Part shown: piece by piece, positions 1 to 8,401 of the stretch
Numbering within the stretch: the stretch's first letter is position 1
Layout of the letters: every line of letters starts with the position of its first letter
Assembly (NCBI RefSeq): GCF_000714935.1
Contig: NZ_JMIR01000037.1
Coordinates: 1 to 64,000, forward strand
Direction: 5' to 3'
Length of the DNA stretch: 64,000 nucleotides
Source: Tumebacillus flagellatus
GTDB taxonomy: Bacteria > Bacillota > Bacilli > Tumebacillales > Tumebacillaceae
Notes under the pieces: generated by a model
What the model was told of the DNA's origin: nothing
The model's input: only the letters and a program-made list of their open reading frames with translations
The model's database searches: none
Made by a program: the position numbers and the translations under genes

Positions 1-2
1 AA

Positions 3-86
3 CAACGATCCAAACAACACGATATATCCAGAATGCTCCAAGAGCTGTTTCACATCGAACATGGAGAAATTCCCTTTGACCTCTGA
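3..86 (+). CDS. Possible 3' end of a truncated plus-strand gene
   Basis: A reading frame open from the window edge ends at TGA 84-86. The visible residues, including MLQELFHIEHGEIPFDL, have a protein-like composition with mixed charged and hydrophobic positions, while the other frames look less plausible. It could be the C-terminus of a gene starting outside the window; the hairpin at 147-184 would suit as its terminator. I do not recognise a family. Confidence 0.2.
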   Translation, partial: QRSKQHDISRMLQELFHIEHGEIPFDL

Positions 87-146
87 CGGCAACGTTCCTA
101 CAGAATGTCGACAGTTGCTTTGCAAAGGTCCCGTCTTTCTTTAAAA

Positions 147-184
147 AACAAAAAACGGCACCCCCAGCGGGTTGCCGTTTTTGT
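147..184. terminator. Bidirectional intrinsic terminator
   Basis: AAAAACGGCA (151-160) pairs with TGCCGTTTTT (173-182) around a short GC-rich loop. A-rich and T-rich flanks allow termination from either side. On the minus strand it lies just downstream of the YmaF-like gene. Confidence 0.75.
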
Positions 185-193
185 GTGTGTTCT

Positions 194-559
194 TTACACT
201 TCTCCACCCGTTTTGCCGCGATAGTGATGGGTATGTGGAATGCGGCCGTTACCAGTTGTGACACCTTCAAAGAAATGATAGTGCCCTCCACCTGGCAGAG
301 GAATGGCAGGTCCTGTGGTTCCGTGCAGGTGGTGTCTGTGCCCGTCATCGAATGTGGTGCTGGTTGCATACCGGTGAGTATGAGGCACTCCGCTCGGAGC
401 AGGCTCTGTCGTGCCGGCATCCCGATGCCGATAACCGACATCAAATGAAGTCGTACCGGAAAAGTGGTGGACATGCACAGCGCGTCCGTCCCATGAAAGG
501 AGAAAAACTTGATGGGAGTGGGGCTCTCCCGCTTCCTCGGCTTCCCCACTCCTCTTCAT
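194..559 (-). CDS. YmaF-like histidine-rich protein
   Basis: About 121 residues and strongly His-rich, with repeated H-x-H units: HSHQVF, HVHHF, HTHRY, HRHHLHG, HYHFFEG and HTHHY. This is the pattern of the Bacillus YmaF family, whose function is unknown; metal binding is a reasonable inference from the His pairs. The start at 559 has GGAAG five bases upstream. An in-frame ATG at 571 overlaps the stop codon of the YjcZ-like gene by one base (TAATG) but has no visible ribosome site. The two genes are probably co-transcribed. Confidence 0.7.
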   Translation of the reverse strand: MKRSGEAEEAGEPHSHQVFLLSWDGRAVHVHHFSGTTSFDVGYRHRDAGTTEPAPSGVPHTHRYATSTTFDDGHRHHLHGTTGPAIPLPGGGHYHFFEGVTTGNGRIPHTHHYRGKTGGEV

Positions 560-570
560 TCGGTCTTCCA

Positions 571-675
571 TTAGTAGCCGGCGCCGCCGTAGCCCGGAAC
601 GAGCAGGATGAACAGAACGAAGATGATCAGAAACACGACTGCCCAACGAGTGTAGCCGCCAAATTGTCCGTACAT
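571..675 (-). CDS. YjcZ-like small sporulation membrane peptide
   Basis: A 34-residue peptide with a Gly/Tyr-rich N-terminus (MYGQFGGYTRW), one strongly hydrophobic segment (AVVFLIIFVLFILLV) and a PGYGGAGY tail. This is the usual build of YjcZ/YhdX-type small spore proteins. A very strong ribosome site (GGAAAGGGGGG) lies seven bases before the ATG, which is why I chose this start rather than the long upstream extension. The call rests on composition and length, which are typical of the family. Confidence 0.75.
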   Translation of the reverse strand: MYGQFGGYTRWAVVFLIIFVLFILLVPGYGGAGY

Positions 676-768
676 GAGATTCCCCCCTTTCCTCTTGTCC
701 CTACAGACTATGCATCGTCGCTCCGGCTTGTCAGGGCATGTATAACAGGAGTACCGCCTGCTTTTGTA

Positions 769-804
769 CAAAAAAACGACCCTTCTCGAAAACGAAAAGG
801 GTCG
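769..804 (-). terminator. Terminator of the ars operon
   Basis: CGACCCTT (777-784) pairs with AAGGGTCG (797-804). The A-run at 769-776 becomes a U-tract on the minus strand, directly after the arsC stop. Confidence 0.8.
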
Positions 805-811
805 CTGTTGC

Positions 812-1237
812 TTATTCGCCTTGCTCTGCAAATCGCCGGATGCGCGCTTCGATGTCATCGCGCACGCGTTGAAACACCGCCCATTTCTCCTCGTCGGTGC
901 CGGTTGCTTTTGCCGGATCGTCGAAGCCCCAATGGGCGCGCTTGACGTGCGGCGGGGTCACCGGGCACTTGTCGTTGGCGTCGCCGCACAGTGTGATCAC
1001 ATGATCCGCTTGGTTCAAAAGCTCGGCGTTGAGGAGGTCGGACGTTTGCTTGGAGATGTCGATCCCCTTCTCCGCCATCGCTTTGACGGCGTTCGGGTTC
1101 AAGCCGTGCGCTTCAATTCCCGCGCTGTAGACGTCGTAGCGGTCGCCGAGGTGTTTTTTCCCAAAGCCTTCTGCCATCTGACTGCGGCAGGAGTTGCCTG
1201 TGCAGAGGAAGTAGATGATTTTTTTGTTGTCCGTCAT
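812..1237 (-). CDS. arsC: Arsenate reductase ArsC, thioredoxin-coupled type
   Basis: 141 residues, the usual length for the low-molecular-weight-phosphatase type that reduces arsenate to arsenite in the cytoplasm. The P-loop CTGNSCRS starts at Cys12, and the relay cysteines are Cys84 (ITLCGD) and Cys91 (DKCPV). These match Cys10/82/89 of the Staphylococcus and Bacillus enzymes, so regeneration should be by thioredoxin. It is the last gene of the arsR-arsB-arsI-arsC operon, 17 bases after arsI. The start at 1237 has an AGGGA-like site and gives the family-typical N-terminus. Confidence 0.93.
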   Translation of the reverse strand: MTDNKKIIYFLCTGNSCRSQMAEGFGKKHLGDRYDVYSAGIEAHGLNPNAVKAMAEKGIDISKQTSDLLNAELLNQADHVITLCGDANDKCPVTPPHVKRAHWGFDDPAKATGTDEEKWAVFQRVRDDIEARIRRFAEQGE

Positions 1238-1254
1238 GAGAAGAAATCCCTCCG

Positions 1255-1707
1255 TTAGTCGAGGTTGATCAGTTCGACGGGGGCCGTTGGGCAACAGACG
1301 TCCGGTACCGCCGCCTCTCCCGCCGATTCAAATTCGGAGTCTTCCCGGGTATAGAACACTTCCCACGCGTTGCCTGCCGGGTCGTGCACCCAGATTTTAT
1401 CTTGCACGGCATAACAGCAGGTCGTGTTCATTTCGTCGATCGGGACGAGACCGGCTTCTTGGAAGCGTTGCTTCATCGCGAGGACGGCTTCCGTATTCTC
1501 CACTTGGAAGCCCAGATGGTTCAGAACGCCGTTCGATTCATAAGGGCGAACGTTCATGGAAAAATGAAGCGGCGGGTTGTTCAACTCAAACTTTGCGTAG
1601 TTCTCTCTGACCTTGGTTGGTTCCTCGCCAAACATCGCGCGGTAAAACGCTAGAGTTGCTTCCAGATCGGTCACGTTGATGGCGACGTGCATGCGGAATG
1701 TCGTCAT
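1255..1707 (-). CDS. arsI: ArsI, C-As lyase (glyoxalase fold)
   Basis: 150 residues of the vicinal-oxygen-chelate fold. ArsI is an Fe(II) dioxygenase that breaks the carbon-arsenic bond of trivalent organoarsenicals. Expected iron ligands are His7, His64 and Glu116, and the vicinal arsenic-binding pair Cys97-Cys98 lies in [11 protein letters not shown] second Cys pair (138-139) sits near the C-terminus. The start at 1707 follows AAGGAAGG at nine bases; the ATG at 1716 is too close to that site. CadI-like names in databases refer to the same family, but the cysteine pair plus the ars context favours ArsI. Confidence 0.88.
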   Translation of the reverse strand: MTTFRMHVAINVTDLEATLAFYRAMFGEEPTKVRENYAKFELNNPPLHFSMNVRPYESNGVLNHLGFQVENTEAVLAMKQRFQEAGLVPIDEMNTTCCYAVQDKIWVHDPAGNAWEVFYTREDSEFESAGEAAVPDVCCPTAPVELINLD

Positions 1708-1726
1708 GGGTTTCATCCTTCCTTTT

Positions 1727-3028
1727 TTAGTGAATGAGGCTGAGCCACAGATACAACCCGACGAGTGTGAGGAAGAGCGTCGGGATCGTGAACACAATCC
1801 CGTTTCGAAAGTACCGGCCCCATGTGATCACGACTCCCTTGTGAGAGAGGACATGAAGCCAAAGCAAAGTCGCCAGCGACCCGATCGGCGTGATCTTCGG
1901 GCCCAAATCGCATCCAATGACGTTGGCATACACCAGCGATTCTTGCACAACTCCCGTAGCGGTCGTTCCTTGGATCGCGAGGGCGCCGATCATGACGCTC
2001 GGCAAGTTGTTCATGATCGAGGACAGAACGGCGGATAGGAAGCCCATCCCCAGCGACGCTGCAAACACCCCTTGGTCTGCCGCTTTTTGGATAAGCAAAC
2101 CCAACAGATCGGTCAACCCGACGTTGCGAAGTCCATAGACGACGACATACATCCCGATGGAAAAAACCACAATGGTCCAAGGGGCTTCTCTCACCACTCG
2201 CCAAGTCTCAATTCGTTTCGACTGCCAAGACGCGAACAAGAAAACCAAAGCCGCAACTCCCGCCGCAATCGAGACACGGATGTTGAGCCATTCGTTCAAT
2301 AAGTAGCCTGCCAACAAGATACCCAAAATGACCCACGACATGCGAAACAGCCGGATGTCCTTGATGGCTTCGCGCGGCTGTTTGAGTTCGGCCAAGTCAT
2401 ACGTTTTCGGAATGTCCCGTCGGAAGAACAGGTACAAAACGAGCAAACTCGCTCCCAGAGAGAACAAGTTCGGAACGATCATCCTGCCTGCATATTCCAA
2501 AAAACCAATACCAAAGTAGTCCGCCGACACGATGTTGACCAAGTTGCTGACCACCAGCGGCAGCGAAGTCGTGTCCGCGATGAACCCGGAGGCGAGAATG
2601 AACGGAAGTATCATCCGATCCGGCAGTTTCAAAGCGCGGACCTGCGCCAGAACGATCGGGGTCAAAATCAGCGCCGCCCCGTCGTTTGCAAACAGTGCGG
2701 CGACTGCTGCGCCGAGCAGCACGACGTACACAAACATCCGACGTCCGTTGCCCTTCGCCAGCCGCGCGATATGAAGCGCCGACCATTCGAAGAACCCGAT
2801 CTCGTCCAACAGCAAGGAAATCAAGATGATCGCAACGAACGCAAGCGTCGCGTTCCAAACGATCCCGGTCACTGTCCACACGTCATCAAGCGTCACGACG
2901 CCGCACAGCAGAGCCAGAAGCGCACCGCCTGATGCAGACCAGCCGATGGACAACCCCTTCGGCTGCCAGATAACACCGACCAAAGTAAGAACGAAAACGG
3001 CGACCGCTACCCATGCCATGGAGGACAT
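1727..3028 (-). CDS. arsB: ArsB-type arsenite efflux permease
   Basis: About 433 residues with roughly 11-12 hydrophobic segments. It carries characteristic stretches of the ArsB/NhaD-like ion transporter family, such as [14 protein letters not shown] and [16 protein letters not shown]. It would export arsenite across the cytoplasmic membrane, driven by membrane potential; no arsA ATPase is present. The start at 3028 (MSSMAWV) has GGAG about 12 bases upstream, and the upstream in-frame ATG at 3052 lacks a site. It lies between arsR and arsI in a four-gene operon. Confidence 0.9.
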   Translation of the reverse strand: MSSMAWVAVAVFVLTLVGVIWQPKGLSIGWSASGGALLALLCGVVTLDDVWTVTGIVWNATLAFVAIILISLLLDEIGFFEWSALHIARLAKGNGRRMFVYVVLLGAAVAALFANDGAALILTPIVLAQVRALKLPDRMILPFILASGFIADTTSLPLVVSNLVNIVSADYFGIGFLEYAGRMIVPNLFSLGASLLVLYLFFRRDIPKTYDLAELKQPREAIKDIRLFRMSWVILGILLAGYLLNEWLNIRVSIAAGVAALVFLFASWQSKRIETWRVVREAPWTIVVFSIGMYVVVYGLRNVGLTDLLGLLIQKAADQGVFAASLGMGFLSAVLSSIMNNLPSVMIGALAIQGTTATGVVQESLVYANVIGCDLGPKITPIGSLATLLWLHVLSHKGVVITWGRYFRNGIVFTIPTLFLTLVGLYLWLSLIH

Positions 3029-3062
3029 GTCGCTGAAACACTCCTTTTGCAAAAAATCACGC

Positions 3063-3386
3063 TTACCTGCAGCAAACTTTGAGTCCGTTCTGCTTGAGCT
3101 CTTCGATCTTGTTGCTCAAATCCGGCATGGCTTGCAAGTTCGCTTCCAGGAAGGGATAGAGCGAACCGTCCAACGAGTAGAAGACCCACTGGCCTTCTCT
3201 GCGTTCTTTGACCAGTTTGGCGGTCTTGAGTTTTTTCAAATGTTGCGAGACGGCCGGCTGCGTCATCTGCAGAATTTCAACCAACTCGCAGACGCACAGC
3301 TCTTCCGTTTTCAACAAGGCGAGAATGCGCAATCTCGTTTTGTCTGCGAATGCTTTGTAGCACTCCTCCAGAACTTCAAACTCCAT
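3063..3386 (-). CDS. arsR: ArsR-family arsenic-responsive repressor
   Basis: 107 residues with a winged helix-turn-helix ([19 protein letters not shown]). The metal box ELCVCEL has Cys31 and Cys33, the classic ArsR As(III) site. A Cys-Cys pair at 105-106 near the C-terminus could add ligands. It heads the operon, so it should repress itself, arsB, arsI and arsC until arsenite binds. A matching palindromic operator overlaps its promoter. Confidence 0.93.
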   Translation of the reverse strand: MEFEVLEECYKAFADKTRLRILALLKTEELCVCELVEILQMTQPAVSQHLKKLKTAKLVKERREGQWVFYSLDGSLYPFLEANLQAMPDLSNKIEELKQNGLKVCCR

Positions 3387-3402
3387 GTCATCACCTCATC
3401 AC

Positions 3403-3432
3403 TATATAAGCATATGCGAATATCCTTGTCAA
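3403..3432 (-). promoter_or_regulatory. ars promoter with ArsR operator
   Basis: On the minus strand TTGACA (3432-3427) and TATATA (3408-3403) are 18 bases apart. A 20-base imperfect palindrome at 3404-3423 (ATATAAGCATATGCGAATAT) has an exact GCATATGC core and matching outer ATAT arms. It fills the spacer and the -10 region, as expected for an ArsR repressor site. Confidence 0.8.
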
Positions 3433-3500
3433 ACACGCGCAAGTAACGCCCACACCGCCGTCACGTATCACTTGCAAGAAGATCCATAATCTCCAACAGC

Positions 3501-3539
3501 AAAAAAAACCCTCGTTCGGCATTGGAACGAGGGTTTTCG
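3501..3539 (-). terminator. Terminator after yabA
   Basis: AACCCTCGTTC (3507-3517) pairs with GAACGAGGGTT (3525-3535). The A-run at 3501-3508 gives a minus-strand U-tract. It ends the yaaO-to-yabA gene run. Confidence 0.85.
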
Positions 3540-3558
3540 TTTGAAACGATTTGCGGAA

Positions 3559-3876
3559 CTATTTGTGCAAAAACGAGAGGCAGAACAGGCAATCCCCTTC
3601 GGTTCGCAGACTGCCGTAGTGCAGGTTGCAGATGTGAAACCCCTCTTGGTACAGCCGCGCGAGGTTGTCGTACCCTTCGCCCAGCACGGGAGCGGGTTCC
3701 CCGGACTTGGTGGTTTTGTCTAACCGCTTCCGCAGGTTTTCGTTCTCCATCGTGAGCTTCTGGTTTTCCTCCAACAGCTCGACGATCTTCTGTTTCAGCG
3801 AGCCCAGTTCCCGGTAGAGTTCGCCGATGCGTTCCTCTACGTTGGCAACTTGAGCAAAAACGGCCTGTTTGTCCAC
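3559..3876 (-). CDS. yabA: YabA, replication initiation control protein
   Basis: 105 residues. The N-terminal half (about 5-52) is a leucine-rich coiled coil for tetramerisation. The C-terminal half has the YabA zinc motif, His81, Cys83, Cys96 and Cys99 ([17 protein letters not shown]). YabA binds DnaA and DnaN and prevents over-initiation of replication. Its place after holB and ricT is conserved in Bacillales. Confidence 0.95.
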   Translation of the reverse strand: MDKQAVFAQVANVEERIGELYRELGSLKQKIVELLEENQKLTMENENLRKRLDKTTKSGEPAPVLGEGYDNLARLYQEGFHICNLHYGSLRTEGDCLFCLSFLHK

Positions 3877-3903
3877 ACGCGCTCACCCCGCTCGCAAAAA
3901 AGT

Positions 3904-4629
3904 CTAGTGATCGGTATTCTCCCGCTGTTGCTTGCCCTTGCCGTGCGGCTTGCCACCAGCGGCCACTTCGACTTTGCTGCTCTCCGCCTCTTCGTAGCTG
4001 TCCGTCTCAAACTTCAGACAGCACATCAAGCGGCCGCACAGCCCGGAGATCTTCGCCGGATTCAGCGAGAGATTCTGGTCTTTCGCCATGCGGATCGAGA
4101 CCGGGTCGAAATCGCCCAGCCACGAGGAACAGCAGAGGATGCGCCCGCACGGACCGATGCCGCCGAGCAGTTTGGCTTCATCGCGCACGCCGATTTGGCG
4201 CAGCTCGATGCGCGTGCGGAAGACCGAGGCGAGGTCCTTCACGAGTTCCCGGAAGTCCACGCGACCGTCCGCTGTAAAGTAAAAAATGATCTTGTTGCGA
4301 TCAAACGTATACTCGACATCGACCAGCTTCATTTCCATCTTATGGTCGATGATCTTCTGTTGGCAAATATGAAACGCCTTCTTCGCGGCGACCTTGTTCT
4401 CTTCCACCTGTTGGGCGTCGCGGGCGTCTGCTACGCGCAGGACCCGCTTCAGCGGCAACACCACGTCTCCTTCGGAGACCATCTTCTTACCGATGACCAC
4501 TTCTCCGTATTCCACGCCGCGCGCGGTTTCCACGATTGCAAAGTGTCCCTTCTCGATGGGGAGGTCGGCCGGGTCGAAGTAGTAGATCTTACCCGCTTTT
4601 TTAAAACGGATTCCGACGACGGCGAACAT
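3904..4629 (-). CDS. ricT: RicT (YaaT), PSP1-domain protein of the Y-complex
   Basis: 241 residues with a PSP1 domain. Six conserved cysteines, Cys161, 166, 167, 198, 203 and 204 (GPCGRILCCSSW and GLCGRLMCCLKF), match those that ligate Fe-S clusters in the RicA-RicF-RicT complex. The complex stimulates RNase Y-dependent mRNA processing and affects competence, sporulation and biofilm formation. The last 30 residues are Lys/Gly-rich and probably disordered. It lies six bases after holB and 27 bases before yabA. Confidence 0.93.
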   Translation of the reverse strand: MFAVVGIRFKKAGKIYYFDPADLPIEKGHFAIVETARGVEYGEVVIGKKMVSEGDVVLPLKRVLRVADARDAQQVEENKVAAKKAFHICQQKIIDHKMEMKLVDVEYTFDRNKIIFYFTADGRVDFRELVKDLASVFRTRIELRQIGVRDEAKLLGGIGPCGRILCCSSWLGDFDPVSIRMAKDQNLSLNPAKISGLCGRLMCCLKFETDSYEEAESSKVEVAAGGKPHGKGKQQRENTDH

Positions 4630-4635
4630 GCGATT

Positions 4636-5607
4636 CTAAACCCCCTGCAGCCGCAAGATCATCTGCTCAAGCGTCAATTGTACGTTGGCATTGCCTTGCA
4701 AGCGTTTTTTGGTCGAGAGGATCGTGTCGATCATCCCGACGAGTTGATCCGTGCGATACTGCGCTGCCTGGGAGCGGTATTTGTCTAGTTGTCCATCTGC
4801 TGCCACGGCTGTTTCAAGTCCTAGGCGTACGTGCAAGACATCGCGATACCACCACGCGAGAGCCTCCAGCAAATCATCGATCTCGCCGGACGTCCAACTT
4901 GGCTTGATCACTTTCTCCTGTATCGTAAAGAGGGGATTCCCTCTGCGTGTTGCAAGTTCCTCACTCAATTGTACCATTAGCGACAAGACTTCCGCAAATC
5001 TCTCCCCGCTGGCAAATTCCTTCGCCGCCCCAAAACTTTGCTTGAAATGGGCAAGAAATTTCGCCCGCGAGGCAGAAAGTCCCTCTCTCTGCAACAATTC
5101 CTGCGTGTGCCCGACCGGCAGACGGTCAAACGGAATCAGTTGGCACCGCGAAATCACGGTCGGCAACAACTTCGATTTCGATTCTGCCAAGAGGATCGCC
5201 ACGACGGGCGTCGTCGGCTCTTCGAGGAATTTCAGCAAGGCGTTTGCCGCTTCCACCGTCATCCGGTCCGCCTGATGGACGATGTAGACTTTGGTGGCGG
5301 TCTCCATCGACTTCCTGGAGAACGCTTTTTGCAACTCCCGGACTTGCGCGATCTTGATGGCGTTGCCGTCGGGCTCGATCACGATCACATCCGGGTGGTT
5401 GCCGGACTGAAACAGCCGGCATTGAAAGCAAACCCCGCAGGGCTTCTCGCCTTCGCCTTGGCAGAGGATCGACATGGCCAAGTGGTTCGCGGTCTCCGCT
5501 TGCCCGGACCCCTCCGGTCCAACAAACAGATACGCGTGCGCCAAGCGCCCGGTCTGCAAACTCCGGGCCAGCATGTCAGCCGCGGGTCCCGGTACGGGCC
5601 AGGTCAT
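4636..5607 (-). CDS. holB: DNA polymerase III delta' subunit
   Basis: 323 residues. It is part of the clamp-loader complex, together with DnaX encoded in this same window. The AAA+ fold has a degenerate P-loop (GPEGSGQ, residues 30-36) without the Walker lysine, as usual for delta', plus a zinc module (Cys49, 57, 60, 63). LLKFLEEP and a sensor-1 region with SRCQLI follow. The C-terminal helical collar is recognisable. Confidence 0.93.
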   Translation of the reverse strand: MTWPVPGPAADMLARSLQTGRLAHAYLFVGPEGSGQAETANHLAMSILCQGEGEKPCGVCFQCRLFQSGNHPDVIVIEPDGNAIKIAQVRELQKAFSRKSMETATKVYIVHQADRMTVEAANALLKFLEEPTTPVVAILLAESKSKLLPTVISRCQLIPFDRLPVGHTQELLQREGLSASRAKFLAHFKQSFGAAKEFASGERFAEVLSLMVQLSEELATRRGNPLFTIQEKVIKPSWTSGEIDDLLEALAWWYRDVLHVRLGLETAVAADGQLDKYRSQAAQYRTDQLVGMIDTILSTKKRLQGNANVQLTLEQMILRLQGV

Positions 5608-5656
5608 CGCGACCCCTCCTCTTTCTGGTAGAATTCCTACGTAACAGTATTTCTTC

Positions 5657-6109
5657 CTAATAATATAAGTTCAGCAGCAGCCCGCGAATGTCCCCGATCT
5701 TGTCGAGGATTTCGAGGTGGTCCTTCTCATCCGCCACGACTTTCTCGGCGAGTTCCGCCATCAAGTCGTCGATTTGAGAGATGATTTTGTACAGACGCAT
5801 GCGTCCGCGCTTGTCAAAGCCCTGCTTTTCCTTGGACGAAAAACCGCCCTTCACCACGTGTTCGAGGAAGCGGCGGACGCGTTCCTTGTAGTCCTGAAGC
5901 GACTTCCACGACATCGACTTGGCGAGCAGTTTCCCCATGTCGTCGATTTGACGCATGAGGTTGTCGAGTTCGGCCTTGGTCATTTTCTGGTTCGCCTGTT
6001 GAAACAGGTCTTGAAACGCGGGAGAGCGGACGTCTCCCGTCGCTTTGTCATCGCGCAGGCCGAGCGTGTCCACGAACGGCCTGGAGTTGCCTCCGATTTT
6101 CATCCTCAA
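5657..6109 (-). CDS. yaaR: YaaR family protein (DUF327)
   Basis: 150 residues, mostly helical and highly charged, with FQQANQKMTKAELDNL and KIGDIRGLLLNLYY as recognisable YaaR segments. The function is not established. The start overlaps the tmk stop by four bases, so it is translationally coupled. In B. subtilis darA (yaaQ) sits between tmk and yaaR; it is absent here. Confidence 0.88.
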   Translation of the reverse strand: MRMKIGGNSRPFVDTLGLRDDKATGDVRSPAFQDLFQQANQKMTKAELDNLMRQIDDMGKLLAKSMSWKSLQDYKERVRRFLEHVVKGGFSSKEKQGFDKRGRMRLYKIISQIDDLMAELAEKVVADEKDHLEILDKIGDIRGLLLNLYY

Positions 6110-6738
6110 CCGCTCCTTCGCAAGTGCTGACGGAGATCTTGCCAGATCGCTTCGGTCACCGCTTCCACAGGTTGCGTGCCGTCGATGATCACGATGCGGT
6201 TCGGCTCTTCCTTGGCAATCTGCAAAAACTGATCGCGCACGCGACGGTGATACTCCAGATCGCGCTGTTCAATGCGGTCGAGCGATTTGCCGCGCGAGGC
6301 GAACGCCCGCTCCAACCCGATTTCGCAGGGCACGTCGATCATATACGTGCGGGTCGGCCAGAGGCCGTCGGTGGCGATGGAGTTGATATGCCGGACTTCC
6401 TCCAAGGAGAGGCCGAGCCCCGTCGCTTGGTAGGCGAGGCTCGCGTCGATGTATCGGTCGCAGAGGATCACGCGGCCCGCTGCAAGCGCCGGGCGGATCA
6501 CTTCCGCAACATGTTGGGCACGCGACGCCGCGTAGAGCAGCATCTCCGTCTTGGCGGTCATCGCGTGGTTTTCGGGGTTGAGCAGCATCGACCGAATCTG
6601 GTCGGAGATCGGGGTGCCGCCCGGTTCCCGAGTGGTTTGCACTTCTATTTCCAAACGGCCGACGAGTTCGGACAAGCGGCGAATCTGCGTGGATTTGCCG
6701 CTGCCGTCCGGGCCCTCAAGTGTGATAAAAAGACCCAC
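6106..6738 (-). CDS. tmk: Thymidylate kinase
   Basis: 210 residues. It phosphorylates dTMP to dTDP for DNA synthesis. P-loop GPDGSGKST at residues 9-17, TREPGGTPISDQIR and the DRYIDASLAYQ motif are all present. It is six bases downstream of the yaaO-like gene and overlaps yaaR. Confidence 0.96.
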   Translation of the reverse strand: MGLFITLEGPDGSGKSTQIRRLSELVGRLEIEVQTTREPGGTPISDQIRSMLLNPENHAMTAKTEMLLYAASRAQHVAEVIRPALAAGRVILCDRYIDASLAYQATGLGLSLEEVRHINSIATDGLWPTRTYMIDVPCEIGLERAFASRGKSLDRIEQRDLEYHRRVRDQFLQIAKEEPNRIVIIDGTQPVEAVTEAIWQDLRQHLRRSG

Positions 6739-6744
6739 TGCTTG

Positions 6745-8202
6745 CTAGACTCCCTTCTGCTGTTGGGACAGAACCTGTACTTCCGACATCCGGCTGTCCT
6801 CCACACCTTGGAACCGGACGCCGGCTTCGCGGAGGGATTGGATGTGCGCGATCAACTCGTCCGTCCATACTTCCCCGGGCACAATCAACGGGATGCCCGG
6901 CGGATACGGGATGACCATCTCGCCTGCACAGCACCCGGCCGCACCTGTTAAGGGTACACGTTCCATGTCCATCTCAAACGCTTCATGCGGAAGGAATTTC
7001 GCTTGAAGCTCCAACCACGCGAAATTTCCCTCGCTTGGCGGAGACTCCGCCGCCTCTCCTTCCGCAGGTTCCAGCGCCAGCAGCGCTTTGACCAGCCGCT
7101 CCACCTGCCGTTCGCGGTCTGCGTACGTGAAGACGGCGAGCAGATTGTGCGGATCGGAGAGTTCGAGCGTGAGATGGTGTTCGCGGTGCAGCGTCTCGTA
7201 GACCTCTGTCCCGCTTTTGCGAAGCCCGGTCACTCCGATCGTCCATTTTAAAGGGTCGACGCGAAAACCGTCAGGCGTTTCTTGCAACAATTTCAGGTAC
7301 GGCGACGCTTGAAGCTGCGCCGCGCCCGTTTGTACTGCCTGGAGAGCTTTCGAGAGCATCGCCTGCCCCTCCGTCTGCATCTGGTGCCTGGCGACATCGA
7401 GCGACGCCAGCAAGAGATACGAGGGAGAGGTGCTCTGGACGAGTTGCAGCCGTTTGCGAAGCCGTGCGCGGTTGACGCGCGGGCCTTGGACGTGAAGCAT
7501 CGATGCTTGCGTCAGCGCGCCCAACGTCTTGTGCGTGCTCTGCACCGCCATGTCAGCGCCGGACGCCATCGCCGTCGGCGGCAGGCTTTCATGAAACGCA
7601 AAGTGCGCGCCGTGCGCTTCGTCGACGAGGAGCATCATCCCCGCCTCGTGCACAACGTATGCGATCTCTTCCAGATCGGAGCAAATCCCGTGATACGTGG
7701 GGCTGACAATCAACAGCGCCCGCGCATCGGGATGTTTCTGCACCGCCGCGCGCACGGTTTCCACCCGCACGCCCGAGGCGATCCCAAACGCCTCCAACAC
7801 TTCCGGTTGATAAAAAACGGGCTGTGCTTGTGCCAGCACGAGTCCGTTCAACACCGACTTATGCAAATTGCGGGGCACGAGGATCTTCTCCCCCGGTCGA
7901 ACCGCGGTCAAGATCATCGCCAGATTCCCTGCCGTACTGCCGTTTACCAAAAAATACGTTTCCTCTGCGCCAAACGCGTGCGCCGCCAAGCTCTGCGCTT
8001 CGCGGATCGCCGCTTCCGGCGCATGCAGATCGTCAAGTCCCGGGATCTCCGTGAGGTCGAGGCGTCCTGCATGCGTTAGCCAAGCGCCCAGAGCTCCGTG
8101 CAATCCCCGGCCCATTTTATGCCCCGGTACATGGTAGCTGCCGGGGTTGTTCTGCAAGTGAGAGAGGATTGCTTCCAAGATGGGAATAGTAGAGACACCC
8201 AT
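6745..8202 (-). CDS. YaaO-like Orn/Lys/Arg decarboxylase family protein
   Basis: 485 residues, a PLP-dependent fold type I enzyme. The PLP lysine is Lys225 in STHKTLGAL, with DEAHGAH at 194-200 giving the cofactor aspartate. It lacks the wing domain of the large proteobacterial decarboxylases, as Bacillus YaaO and SpeA do. The substrate (arginine, lysine or other) cannot be read from the sequence. Position directly before tmk is conserved in Bacillales. Confidence 0.85.
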   Translation of the reverse strand: MGVSTIPILEAILSHLQNNPGSYHVPGHKMGRGLHGALGAWLTHAGRLDLTEIPGLDDLHAPEAAIREAQSLAAHAFGAEETYFLVNGSTAGNLAMILTAVRPGEKILVPRNLHKSVLNGLVLAQAQPVFYQPEVLEAFGIASGVRVETVRAAVQKHPDARALLIVSPTYHGICSDLEEIAYVVHEAGMMLLVDEAHGAHFAFHESLPPTAMASGADMAVQSTHKTLGALTQASMLHVQGPRVNRARLRKRLQLVQSTSPSYLLLASLDVARHQMQTEGQAMLSKALQAVQTGAAQLQASPYLKLLQETPDGFRVDPLKWTIGVTGLRKSGTEVYETLHREHHLTLELSDPHNLLAVFTYADRERQVERLVKALLALEPAEGEAAESPPSEGNFAWLELQAKFLPHEAFEMDMERVPLTGAAGCCAGEMVIPYPPGIPLIVPGEVWTDELIAHIQSLREAGVRFQGVEDSRMSEVQVLSQQQKGV

Positions 8203-8401
8203 GACAAAAATCGATCCCCTTGCGTTATGTAGTTCGCTCCCTGAAGCTGTGAATCCTTTTTCCTATTATAGTCTGGGGGCTTTGCGGCAAACAAGTTGGG
8301 GGATTTTGTTCATAAAAATTTGCCTACCGAGTCTATTGATTCTCTAGCAAGAGTGCTACAATAGATTTTATATTTTTCGGTTCACTAGGAGGATTTCATT
8401 T

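Noticed and set aside
8334-8362. Promoter for the malic enzyme gene (TACAAT with TTGATT upstream)
   Set aside because: The spacing between the best boxes is 15 bases and the alternative -35 is weak, so I did not annotate it.
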